The notes beneath the pieces are model-generated. The model was not told where the DNA came from. It was given only the letters and a program-made list of their open reading frames with translations, and did no database searches. Shown here piece after piece: positions 7,991 to 15,382 of a DNA stretch of 19,271 bases. The stretch spans positions 1 through 19,271 of the forward strand of contig VBPK01000072.1 in assembly GCA_005877225.1 (NCBI GenBank), written 5' to 3'. Every line of letters begins with the position of its first letter. Position 1 is the first letter of the stretch. The stretch comes from Nitrososphaerota archaeon (GTDB taxonomy: Archaea; Thermoproteota; Nitrososphaeria; Nitrososphaerales; Gagatemarchaeaceae). Position numbers and translations under genes: made by a program.

Positions 7991-9358
7991 CTACTTTCTC
8001 AGGTACTCAAATAGCTGAATTTCGGGGGGCTCCCAGTCAACAAGTTTCCCCTTGTTGTACTCGTCGTAGGCTGAGAGGTCGAGCAGGCCGTGTCCGCAAT
8101 TGTTGAATGCGATGACCTTCTTCTCCCCCGTTTTCCTGCATCTTATGGCCTCATCTATGGCGTACCTCAAACCGTGTGCGGATTCTGGTGCCGGGATGAC
8201 CCCCTCCGTCTGGGCAAACATCTTTGCCGCCTCGAACACCTTCGTCTGAGGGAAGGCAACGGATTTCACGACTCCCAAATGGATCAGAAGCGAGAGGCTG
8301 GGGGCTTTCCCATGAAACCTCAGTCCGCCGGCGTGAATCGGGGGATTTGGAGTGCTGTGTCCAATCGAATACATCTTCACCAGTGGGGTGTGTTCGGCCG
8401 CATCCGCGTAATCATAGGTGAATCTTCCCCGAGTTGTTGACGGAACAGCTGTGGGCTCGCATGCCACGAATTCCGTTTCTATTCTCCCCCTCAGCTTTTC
8501 CCTGACGAATGGATAGATGAATCCTGAGTAGTTGGAACCACCTCCGATGCAGCCACACATCATGTCCGGTACAAGGTCCATCAACTCAAACTGCTTCTGA
8601 GCCTCCAGACCCATGATCGTCTGGTGCGCGAGCGCATAGTTGAACGCCGAGGCGAGGAGGTAGCGGGCCTCCTGCTGCGCGAGGGTATCTTCTATCGCCT
8701 CGCTGATCGCTATTCCGAGAGACCCGGGATGGTTTGGATTCTCGGCGAGCAACTTTCTCCCTGTCTCTGTATTCTCGCTGGGGGATTCCAGGACCTCTGC
8801 CCCGTACGTCTCCATCAAGATCTTCCTCCCGGGCTTCTGCTGGGCACTGACCCTTACCATGTAGATGCGCGCCTTCAGCTGGAACCTCGCACACGACATC
8901 GCGAGTGCGGATCCCCACTGCCCTGCACCAGTCTCCGATACCGCAAGTTCTAGGCCCTGTTTCTTAGCATAGTACGCCTGTGCGAGTGCCGTGTTGGGCT
9001 TCATACTCCCAACCGGGGAGAATTGTTCAGCCTTGTAGAATATCTTGGCTGGGGTGCCCAGGAACTTTTCCAGCCTCCTCGCCCTCACGAGTGGGGTCGG
9101 ACGGGGCAGGGTCCTGTAGGCTTCCCAGACTTCCTGTGGTATGTCAAACCATCTTTCCTTTGAGAATTGTTGCCTCACCAGTTCCTTTGGAAAGAGTCTT
9201 TCGAACTGCTTCGGCCCGACAGGCTTGAGTGTGTGGGAATCGAGCATTGGGGCGAGCGGCTCAGGCAGGTCGGGGACGATGTTGTACCACTTCTTTGGCA
9301 AATCATCGGGGGAGAGAACAGCGCCGTAATCGGGATCAGCGTACCCCTTGAAGGTCAT
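7991..9358 (-). CDS. TrpB2-type tryptophan synthase beta-like PLP enzyme, divergent cofactor pocket
   Basis: Fold-type II PLP enzyme of the TrpB2 group, 455 residues, with the long N-terminal extension of that group. Conserved blocks are ETGAGQWGSALA (142-153), METYGAEV (182-189), PGSLGIAISEAIED (211-224), GGGSN for the cofactor phosphate (272-276), PIHAGGL and PAPESAH. The cofactor lysine is Lys120 in GSMKPNTA. TrpB2 proteins normally read GSHKPNTA, so the histidine before the lysine is Met here. Near the C-terminus the usual SGHG, whose serine contacts the PLP ring nitrogen, reads CGHG. No trpA or other trp gene is adjacent. Known TrpB2 proteins can condense indole with serine. Given both substitutions and the catabolic context, a different beta-elimination or replacement is possible. 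The ATG at 9358 is supported by a TATA box at 9383-9390. Confidence 0.88.
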   Translation of the reverse strand: MTFKGYADPDYGAVLSPDDLPKKWYNIVPDLPEPLAPMLDSHTLKPVGPKQFERLFPKELVRQQFSKERWFDIPQEVWEAYRTLPRPTPLVRARRLEKFLGTPAKIFYKAEQFSPVGSMKPNTALAQAYYAKKQGLELAVSETGAGQWGSALAMSCARFQLKARIYMVRVSAQQKPGRKILMETYGAEVLESPSENTETGRKLLAENPNHPGSLGIAISEAIEDTLAQQEARYLLASAFNYALAHQTIMGLEAQKQFELMDLVPDMMCGCIGGGSNYSGFIYPFVREKLRGRIETEFVACEPTAVPSTTRGRFTYDYADAAEHTPLVKMYSIGHSTPNPPIHAGGLRFHGKAPSLSLLIHLGVVKSVAFPQTKVFEAAKMFAQTEGVIPAPESAHGLRYAIDEAIRCRKTGEKKVIAFNNCGHGLLDLSAYDEYNKGKLVDWEPPEIQLFEYLRK

Positions 9359-9382
9359 TCGTCACGTTCGACGCTGCTTTTT

Positions 9383-9390
9383 GATTTAAG
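9383..9390 (-). promoter_or_regulatory. TATA box for the TrpB2-like gene
   Basis: Reads cttaaatc on the minus strand, centred about 28 bases before the ATG at 9358, so the mRNA should be leaderless. The 171-base intergenic region also serves the divergent oxidase gene. Confidence 0.55.
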
Positions 9391-9517
9391 CCTTTAGACC
9401 AGGTCTCCTGCCCATTTTTGTGCTGGACCTCAGCGTTTCATGACGTTCGAGCTTTTTTGCCCTGTTTTTGTGGTGGGCTTCCGGAATATGCCCATAAAGG
9501 CCGTGCACCAACAAATT

Positions 9518-9523
9518 AGGTGA
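9518..9523 (+). promoter_or_regulatory. Shine-Dalgarno-like site of the FAD oxidase gene
   Basis: aggtga with six bases to the ATG at 9530. It is a good match to the archaeal anti-SD and fixes this start. It suggests that this gene, unlike several neighbours, has a short leader. AT-rich candidates for the promoter are aatatg (9485-9490) and cataaa (9493-9498). Confidence 0.5.
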
Positions 9524-9529
9524 CGGTAG

Positions 9530-10933
9530 ATGTTCGCTGAGACAAGCGTCCTTAACCTTGAAGGGCAGAGAGTCCCTGAGTCACTGATTCAGGACTTCAA
9601 GACGCGTCTTCGCGGCAGGCTGTTGCGCCCGGGGATGGATGGCTACGAAGATTCTCGGAGAATCTGGAACAGCAACGTCGTGAAGCGTCCGTCGCTCATA
9701 GCCAGATGCATTGGAGTAGCGGACGTTGTGAATTCCGTAAATTTCGCGCGAAGGAACAACGTGCTCGTTTCCATAAAGGGGGGAGGACACAGCATCGCGG
9801 GTCTTGGCCTGTGCGACGGTGGGTTAACTATCGATCTCACTAGCCTGAAGGGTGTAAGCGTCGATCCAGTCGAGAAGACGGCACGCGCCGGTGCGGGAGT
9901 GACTTGGGGAGAATTCGACCATGAGGCACAGCTGCATGGGCTTGCAACAACTGGTGGGGAGGTTTCGACGACCGGGATTTCCGGTCTGACGTTAGGAGGA
10001 GGAATCGGCTGGCTATTAGGCAAGTTTGGCACGAGTTGTGACAACCTCATCTCGGCCGACGTGGTCACGGCAGATGGAGACTTCCTCACCGCAAACGCAG
10101 ACCAGAACAAGGACCTGTTTTGGGCTTTGAGGGGAGGGGGTGGAAATTTTGGTGTTGTCACCTCTCTGATGTACAAGCTCCATCCTGTCGGGAGGGTACT
10201 GGGCGGATTTGTAGCATGGCCAACCGCCAAGACGAGTGAGGTCTTGGGATTCCTCCAAGACTTCGCACAGGAGTTGCCGGATGAAGTCGGTAAGATTGGA
10301 GCTGAGGTGATAACGACGCGAGATGGAAAACCAATAGTCATCATCAGACCCGGTTACATTGGTCCGATTGACGAAGGAGAAAGGCTGCTCGCGCCGATAA
10401 GAAGAAGAATCGCGAAACCACTCTACGATAACATGAGACCCATGACCTACGAAGCTCTTCAGACTCAGAGAGACGCCTACTGGCCGTGGGGGAAGCAGAA
10501 CTACTTCAAGTCTGGATTTGTCGACGACCTGAGCGACGGTTTCATTGAAACCTACCGTGCACATACAGAAAATGTCCCGTCACCGCATTCTCAGATTGCC
10601 GTCGAATATTATCACGGCGCATACTGTCGTGCAAGAACTGATGAGGTGGCCTATCCACACAGACAGAAGGCGTGGTCGCTCGCGATTGGCGCTTCATGGG
10701 TGGACTCCTCTCAGAGTGAGAGGAACATACGATGGGCGCGCGATTTTTGGAGGGAGATTGAACCCTTGTCGGGTGGTGTTTACGTCAATTTCATGAGCGA
10801 GGGAGAAGATGATCGAATAAGGATAGCGTACGGAAAGAATTACCCCCGACTGGTATCCGTCAAGAACAAGTACGATCCAACAAACCTCTTCAGAGTCAAC
10901 GAGAACGTCAAGCCCACCGTCGCTTCATCCTAG
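9530..10933 (+). CDS. FAD-linked oxidase of the berberine-bridge enzyme family
   Basis: Flavoprotein oxidase, 467 residues, of the PP-loop FAD-binding (vanillyl-alcohol oxidase/BBE) type. The FAD domain is N-terminal, with SIKGGGHS (81-88), where His87 is the expected covalent FAD attachment site, and GLTLGGGIGWL (152-162). The segment around GEVSTTGISG lacks the second cysteine of bicovalent members, so single attachment is expected. DLFWALRGGGGNFGVV (195-210) is typical. The BBE C-terminal motif (about 414-461: YVNF, YGKNYPRL, KYDPTNLFR) is complete. Family members oxidise alcohols, sugars, amines or phenolics with O2, and the substrate here is unknown. No secretion signal is seen. It is divergent from the TrpB2-like gene and its stop overlaps the threonine synthase stop tail to tail. 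Confidence 0.92.
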   Translation: MFAETSVLNLEGQRVPESLIQDFKTRLRGRLLRPGMDGYEDSRRIWNSNVVKRPSLIARCIGVADVVNSVNFARRNNVLVSIKGGGHSIAGLGLCDGGLTIDLTSLKGVSVDPVEKTARAGAGVTWGEFDHEAQLHGLATTGGEVSTTGISGLTLGGGIGWLLGKFGTSCDNLISADVVTADGDFLTANADQNKDLFWALRGGGGNFGVVTSLMYKLHPVGRVLGGFVAWPTAKTSEVLGFLQDFAQELPDEVGKIGAEVITTRDGKPIVIIRPGYIGPIDEGERLLAPIRRRIAKPLYDNMRPMTYEALQTQRDAYWPWGKQNYFKSGFVDDLSDGFIETYRAHTENVPSPHSQIAVEYYHGAYCRARTDEVAYPHRQKAWSLAIGASWVDSSQSERNIRWARDFWREIEPLSGGVYVNFMSEGEDDRIRIAYGKNYPRLVSVKNKYDPTNLFRVNENVKPTVASS

Positions 10934-12168
10934 GCGAGATACTTCGTGGCGTGGTTAATGTCTGCGTCGATTACCGGAGGCTCGGGGAAATGCCTGCTCA
11001 GCGAGCCCGGGTCTTTCAACCCTGACCCAGTGACCATGACAACGATGAGTTCGTCCTTGTCAATTGTCCTGGATGCGACGAGGTGCTTGAGCCCGGCGGC
11101 AGCAACGGCTCCCGTGGGTTCGCTGTAGATCCCCTCATCGGCTCCGAGACCCTTCATCGTTTCGATGATCTCACTGTCTGTCACGTTGACGGCAACCCCC
11201 TTACTCTCTCTCAAGGCGGGCAGGGCGAGCTCAACATCGTAGGGGAATTCGTCTCTGACTCCTCCTGCGATAGTTTCGGGGTTCTCCCAGGCCTGGACCT
11301 CTGAGGGTTTAGAGCCCTTCTCTACAGCTTCGGTGAACGGTGCGCACCCCGCCGCTTGAACCGCTGCGATTTTCGGTCTTCGGTTCGTGAATCCTAATTC
11401 GTCAAAGTCGCTAAAGCCTGCCCAGTGTCCAGCGAGATTGTTACCACTTCCCACCGGAATCACGAGCCAGTCGGGAGTCTTCCAGTCCAACTGTTCCACC
11501 ATCTCATAGGCACTTGTCTTCTGCCCCTCCAGGGCGTAGGGATTATAGACGGCCGCTGTGGAGACGTTTGGCCACCCAAACTTCCTGGTCGCATCAGCCG
11601 CGAGCTTTACAGAATTTCCTGTTGTGCCGTTTACCTTGATTACCTTCCCACCGTACGTCGTGACTTGGAGGAGTTTGCTCGGAACGGCCGATGAGGGAAC
11701 GAAGACCAAGCATCGGATACCCGCTCTAGCCGAGTAGGCCGACATTGATGCCGCCGCATTCCCCGAAGAAGAAATCACGACGGACTTAACCGCTGCTTCT
11801 TTCGCCTTTGAGATTGAGACGGTGGCGCATCTATCTTTGAGAGAACCGGTCGGCAGCATAGCCTCGTCCTTGAAGTAGAGGTTCCTCAGCCCGAGCTTCG
11901 AAGCAAACCTTTCTGATCTTATGAGGGGCGTACCCCCCTCCCCGAGAGTAATGACGTTCTCAGCGCTGGAGAGCGGCAGGAGTTCAGAGTATCTCCAGAG
12001 GTTAAAGGGCCTCCCCCTAATCTTCTTCTTGTCTAGGGTCTTTCCAACCTCGCTGTAGTCGTATGATATCTTGATTATGCCGCCGCATTTTTGGCAAGCT
12101 CCCACCATCTTCGGTCGAGGATAGCCTTCGCCGCACCGCGTGCACTTCTGCGTGAACGTATCAACCAA
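10930..12168 (-). CDS. thrC: Threonine synthase
   Basis: PLP-dependent threonine synthase-like protein, 412 residues. An N-terminal zinc ribbon (Cys9, Cys12, Cys25, Cys28), common in archaeal ThrC, precedes the fold-type II domain. The cofactor lysine is Lys111 in PTGSLKDR (family usually TGSFKDRG). Then come SSSGNAAAS (133-141), a phosphate-binding PVGSGNN segment, and VTGSGLKDP near the end, matching the ThrC GNGLKD block. Expected reaction: O-phosphohomoserine to threonine plus phosphate. Related PLP enzymes (cysteate synthase, threonine dehydratase) are less likely because of the zinc ribbon and the C-terminal block. The start is TTG at 12168, with a TATA-like box at 12197-12204. The stop codon shares the CTAG sequence with the convergent oxidase gene. 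Confidence 0.9.
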   Translation of the reverse strand: MVDTFTQKCTRCGEGYPRPKMVGACQKCGGIIKISYDYSEVGKTLDKKKIRGRPFNLWRYSELLPLSSAENVITLGEGGTPLIRSERFASKLGLRNLYFKDEAMLPTGSLKDRCATVSISKAKEAAVKSVVISSSGNAAASMSAYSARAGIRCLVFVPSSAVPSKLLQVTTYGGKVIKVNGTTGNSVKLAADATRKFGWPNVSTAAVYNPYALEGQKTSAYEMVEQLDWKTPDWLVIPVGSGNNLAGHWAGFSDFDELGFTNRRPKIAAVQAAGCAPFTEAVEKGSKPSEVQAWENPETIAGGVRDEFPYDVELALPALRESKGVAVNVTDSEIIETMKGLGADEGIYSEPTGAVAAAGLKHLVASRTIDKDELIVVMVTGSGLKDPGSLSRHFPEPPVIDADINHATKYLA

Positions 12169-12196
12169 AGCGCTAGCCTCGACAGGTGAGGGCAGA

Positions 12197-12204
12197 CCTT
12201 ATTT
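12197..12204 (-). promoter_or_regulatory. TATA-like box for threonine synthase
   Basis: Reads aaataagg on the minus strand, centred about 32 bases before the TTG start at 12168, giving a leader of a few bases. Confidence 0.4.
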
Positions 12205-12271
12205 GTCTTGAGTTTTCGCGACGTCCAACCTCAAGGATAGAACGAGGAACATCTCGCGAAATCAAGGTAAG

Positions 12272-12279
12272 CATATAAG
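12272..12279 (+). promoter_or_regulatory. TATA box for the dioxygenase-like gene
   Basis: catataag, a strong TATA match. Its centre is about 30 bases before the ATG at 12306 but only about 10 bases before the in-frame TTG at 12285, so it selects the ATG. Confidence 0.6.
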
Positions 12280-12305
12280 CAGGATTGGGCGCAATTGCGA
12301 ATAAT

Positions 12306-12980
12306 ATGGCAGAGGAGACTGCCTATGAGAAATATCTACACGCCGATAAAATACTCTCGTTTCAGAAGAAAGACGACGAGCTGATTTGTGATGGTGAGCG
12401 AGATTTCCAGGGCGTTCAACAGGAAGCCGAGCTCATCTGGACTCGAGTTAATTTCATTCTAAAGAGAACCAACGAAAGGATGGGGAAGGGAGACCTGCAT
12501 GAAGCTGCTCACCTGTTGGAACAGGCCGCATCTCTCTGGAGCGGGCTAACCGCAAAATCTGAAGAGCTCCTTTGGCGCCTCTGGCCTGGTGACTTCCTGA
12601 AGTTGAGAAAGACGCTCGGCCGCGGAAGCACAGCGGACTCACCCCGTTACAACGAATCTGAGCGATTGGGTCGAACGCTTTGGACGCCGTACGAAAGTTT
12701 CTTGAAGAGCAGGGGCATCGGGTTGGCACGGTTGCTGGCAGACAATGAAGGCGAGGACTCGGACGGGTTGCGGTCCCTCACGAAGGCGATGATGTGGTAT
12801 GACTATCGGGTGCAGGAGTTCAACCTCGCTCATCTCTATTTGGTCTTTGCCGAAATCGGGGACAAAACCGTGGGGCTTAAAGGCGGAACAACAGCCTACC
12901 TCATCAAGAGATACAATAAATTTCTGTTTCCAAAGTTATGGGACTCGCTAAACGAGTTGTACAAGGACTTCAAGACATAA
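12306..12980 (+). CDS. Divergent tryptophan 2,3-dioxygenase-superfamily protein (putative heme enzyme)
   Basis: Soluble, largely helical protein of 224 residues. I assign it to the tryptophan 2,3-dioxygenase (TDO) superfamily from an ordered series of matches: YEKYLHADKILSFQ (7-20) resembles the TDO opening; AELIW (41-45) fits the ELW helix; PGDFLKLRKTL (94-104) fits the PxDFxxFRxxL block with the substrate-binding arginine; the C-terminal YDYRVQEFNLAHLYLV (165-180) resembles the helix with the proximal heme histidine, here His176; and GLKGGTTAYL (190-199) replaces GTGGSSGxxYL, followed by FPKLW. Differences: it is shorter than typical TDO (about 270-300), and the distal His of the HDE...HQ segment appears as Gln in VQQEAELIW. 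Substrate may therefore not be tryptophan. The gene lies among amino-acid enzymes and transporters. The start is chosen by the TATA box at 12272. Confidence 0.65.
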   Translation: MAEETAYEKYLHADKILSFQKKDDELICDGERDFQGVQQEAELIWTRVNFILKRTNERMGKGDLHEAAHLLEQAASLWSGLTAKSEELLWRLWPGDFLKLRKTLGRGSTADSPRYNESERLGRTLWTPYESFLKSRGIGLARLLADNEGEDSDGLRSLTKAMMWYDYRVQEFNLAHLYLVFAEIGDKTVGLKGGTTAYLIKRYNKFLFPKLWDSLNELYKDFKT

Positions 12981-12989
12981 AGGGGAGAA

Positions 12990-13012
12990 TCCAGGCACAG
13001 ATTTCGCCTGGA
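12990..13012. terminator. Hairpin between convergent genes, possible bidirectional terminator
   Basis: Perfect 7-base arms tccaggc and gcctgga with a 9-base loop fill most of the 35-base gap between the stops of the dioxygenase-like gene and binding protein B. No strong T-tract follows, so a role in termination or 3' end stability is inferred from position only. Confidence 0.4.
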
Positions 13013-13015
13013 CGC

Positions 13016-14293
13016 TTAACCTCCTGTCAGCGTGACTTTGTTCGCTGCGCCGTCGTACAGGCCTATCTGCTTGTACGCATAAGCAGTTCCATTCTGGAAT
13101 GCGAGGTCTATGGCGAAGTATGCAATTGCTTGGTCTCCGTTCTTGTCCAGGAAGGTCGGTGTCCCGCTCGCGCCGAAGTAGTGGTTCGCGACTTGTGGCA
13201 GGACCGCGACGATGGCCGGTCCAGAGTAGACCCCGGTAGCGAGGACCGAGAGCATCCCGACCCACGTGACGTCATATGCATAGTTTGAGAATGGTTCTGG
13301 CGGACTACCGTACTTCGCCTTGAAGGTGTTGAGGAAGACCCTGCCTTGTGGGCTGCTCGGTGTATAGGCCGTCGTAATCGTGAGTTTCACTAAACTGATG
13401 AATGCGCCCGTCGTGGGATTGGAAAGGAGCGTGTTATCATTAAGGGCCTCGACTCCTATCCACCTAACCTTTGTCAGTTGAGGGTCTGTAGACGCGTGGG
13501 TGAAGATGTTTTGGGCTTCTTTTCCGTAGTCATCAATCATCACCGCCGTCGTGGCGTAGCTCCCGCCACTCGAAATTACCTGCGCGACGTCAGAACTCGC
13601 TGTGCTGACGACGGAGGAGTAGTCGTTCTGGTCGGGTGGGATTTGGATGCCGGTCTGCTGGATGCCCGCTTGGGCTAATAGTCCCTTGGTGAAGTTGTAC
13701 TTCCCCGACCCGGAGGAATCTGCCCGGTACAGGTACACGATGTTCTTCATCTGGAACAAAACCGCGAGTTGAGCCAGAGCGCTCCCTTCGAAGTTGTCAC
13801 CAGGTTGCCCAGGCCTGAAGAGGTAGTGGGGAACGCCTGGAAGGATGGGGAACGACGCTGCGGTTCCGGATGATGCTGGAGGAAGAAGAACGATCTTGTT
13901 CGTGTTAGCGTAGTCTCTGGCACCGAGAACTTCTGAAGTTGTCAGGGGGCCGATTATGAGTTGCGCGCTGCTTGATTGGTATATCGCTTGAACCGCGCTC
14001 AGGGCGCCGGCCGGGGTGCCCTTGTCGTCCTGAACGACGGTCTTGAACCTTATTGAGCTCCCAGCGGAGGTCAGGTTCTCGTTCATCTGGTCCACAGCGA
14101 GATTAACGGCGTTGACGAATGATTTGCCGAAGTCAGCGAGTGTTCCGGTTAGTGGGAAGACAATACCGATGGTGTACGTCTTGGTACCTGTGGTAGCAGC
14201 AGGGGGAGCGAGGAGTGTTGGCACTGCGTAGCCGACGCCCGCTCCGACGAGAAGACCGATGACTAGGACCGCAATAATGTTTTGTGCGGCCAT
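13016..14293 (-). CDS. Liv-type ABC transporter substrate-binding protein (importer B)
   Basis: LivK-like binding protein, 425 residues from the ATG at 14293. The hydrophobic N-terminal segment (NIIAVLVIGLLVGAGVGYA) would anchor or export it, and a Pro/Ala/Thr linker follows. The family motif IGIVFPLTGTLADFG and a later YAYDVTWVGMLSVLA segment are clear. An upstream in-frame ATG at 14302 is possible, but the TATA-like box at 14319-14326 places transcription start near 14295, so the ATG at 14293 is preferred and the mRNA leaderless. Unlike binding protein A, no obvious pilin-type cleavage site is seen. It is divergent from livH of importer B across a 104-base region, suggesting a shared function. 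Ligand unknown. Confidence 0.9.
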   Translation of the reverse strand: MAAQNIIAVLVIGLLVGAGVGYAVPTLLAPPAATTGTKTYTIGIVFPLTGTLADFGKSFVNAVNLAVDQMNENLTSAGSSIRFKTVVQDDKGTPAGALSAVQAIYQSSSAQLIIGPLTTSEVLGARDYANTNKIVLLPPASSGTAASFPILPGVPHYLFRPGQPGDNFEGSALAQLAVLFQMKNIVYLYRADSSGSGKYNFTKGLLAQAGIQQTGIQIPPDQNDYSSVVSTASSDVAQVISSGGSYATTAVMIDDYGKEAQNIFTHASTDPQLTKVRWIGVEALNDNTLLSNPTTGAFISLVKLTITTAYTPSSPQGRVFLNTFKAKYGSPPEPFSNYAYDVTWVGMLSVLATGVYSGPAIVAVLPQVANHYFGASGTPTFLDKNGDQAIAYFAIDLAFQNGTAYAYKQIGLYDGAANKVTLTGG

Positions 14294-14318
14294 ACGAAAC
14301 ATCGAAGCTGTTGCTTAG

Positions 14319-14326
14319 TATTAAAG
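14319..14326 (-). promoter_or_regulatory. TATA-like box for binding protein B
   Basis: Reads ctttaata on the minus strand, centred about 29 bases before the ATG at 14293, indicating a leaderless transcript. Confidence 0.5.
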
Positions 14327-14362
14327 CCTATTCGGGATGTGGAGCGCGAACCCCAACTGAAA

Positions 14363-14397
14363 CGAGTCTTAAACTGTTTATAATAGTTTGAGACTCG
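14363..14397. promoter_or_regulatory. 13-base inverted repeat around a TATA box, likely operator of livH (importer B)
   Basis: Arms cgagtcttaaact (14363-14375) and agtttgagactcg (14385-14397) are inverted copies with a single T/G mismatch, separated by gtttataat (14376-14384), which holds a good TATA-like box (tttataat). The right arm ends at the base before the GTG start of livH. A dimeric regulator binding here would cover the core promoter and repress transcription, or the element could be a transcribed hairpin. TATA position leaves two readings: the tttataat box predicts transcription from about 14407, just after the GTG, whereas cttaaact in the left arm predicts it at the GTG. Confidence 0.6.
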
Positions 14398-15372
14398 GTG
14401 ACGTCACACTTGCTGGAATGGCTGGTTGATTCAATCGTCCTCTCGATCTTCATAGGAAGCATATACGTGCTCGCATCTCTCGGGCTGACTCTGACGCTCG
14501 CGGTGGTCAAATTGCCAAATTTTGCCCACGCAGAGTTTCTCACGATTGGAGCATACACCGGGGCCCTGATCTCGTCCAGTTTTCCGGAAAACTTTCTCCT
14601 TATGGGAGTGGGCGCTTTCGTTGTCTCGGGATTGATTGCGGTTGTGATACACTTCCTTGTGTACAAACCGATGATGGACAGGAAGATTTCAATCTACACC
14701 ATGGTGCTTGCTTCCTTTGCAGTCGCGACTTTCGTCAGGTATGGAGTGTTCTCGTGGGCCTCGATTTCCAACCTGTTGTCGACGCACCCGTCGGTCTCTA
14801 TTGTTGTCGTCGGATCGATTGGTACAACCCCGATCACCAACATCTACGAGATCGTCGTTCCGCTGGCGCTTGTGCTTTCGGCTGTCGTCGGACTATTCCT
14901 AACGGTAACACGGCTGGGCAAGTCGATGAGGGCGGTCGCGAGCAATTTCGAGCTGGCCAGGGTTACCGGTATCAGGCTTTCTGTCGTCGTCCCTTTCATG
15001 TGGGTCATAGCCGGCGGGCTCGCGGGCCTTGGAGGGGTCTTCCTGGGCATCTACACAGCCGTCACCCCCGTGCTCGGTTCCTCGCTCCTGCTTCAGATCT
15101 TCGCGGTCGTCATAATCGCAGGGCTAACCAGCATGAGTGGGACCGTCATAGGCGGGTACATAGTCGGCTTCGCGGAGAACACAGTCATGGCGGCCCTGAA
15201 CAACTTTTTTGGTGTACCCTTCACGTTCGAGCCGCTCCTCCCCTTCGCGATGATCCTGGTGGTTCTCATGTTCAGACCCACAGGCCTGACTCCGAACATG
15301 ATGAGCGGGATTGCGTACGCCAGGCGGTGGCTGAACCGCTCCAAAACGAAGGTACCTAAGGAGGGAGAGTAG
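14398..15372 (+). CDS. livH: Branched-chain amino acid-type ABC permease LivH (importer B)
   Basis: Membrane permease, 324 residues, with the LivH opening SIYVLASLGLTLTLAVVKLP followed by NFAHAEFLTIGAYTG (41-55), the coupling loop near ASNFELARVTGI, and IIAGLTSMSGTVIGG in place of the usual GGxGS loop. The C-terminus has MFRPTGLTPN. The start is taken as GTG at 14398. A TTG at 14410 is an alternative if transcription starts at about 14407. It is divergent from binding protein B and followed after 10 bases by livM. It should form the pore of importer B with LivM, but that partner is disrupted here. Confidence 0.9.
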   Translation: MTSHLLEWLVDSIVLSIFIGSIYVLASLGLTLTLAVVKLPNFAHAEFLTIGAYTGALISSSFPENFLLMGVGAFVVSGLIAVVIHFLVYKPMMDRKISIYTMVLASFAVATFVRYGVFSWASISNLLSTHPSVSIVVVGSIGTTPITNIYEIVVPLALVLSAVVGLFLTVTRLGKSMRAVASNFELARVTGIRLSVVVPFMWVIAGGLAGLGGVFLGIYTAVTPVLGSSLLLQIFAVVIIAGLTSMSGTVIGGYIVGFAENTVMAALNNFFGVPFTFEPLLPFAMILVVLMFRPTGLTPNMMSGIAYARRWLNRSKTKVPKEGE

Positions 15373-15382
15373 GGACAGAGTT

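Noticed and set aside
14754..15359. Second plus-strand open frame of 201 codons inside livH of importer B
   Set aside because: It is the +1 shadow of the permease frame, full of Arg and His, without membrane segments, while the livH frame is continuous and family-like.
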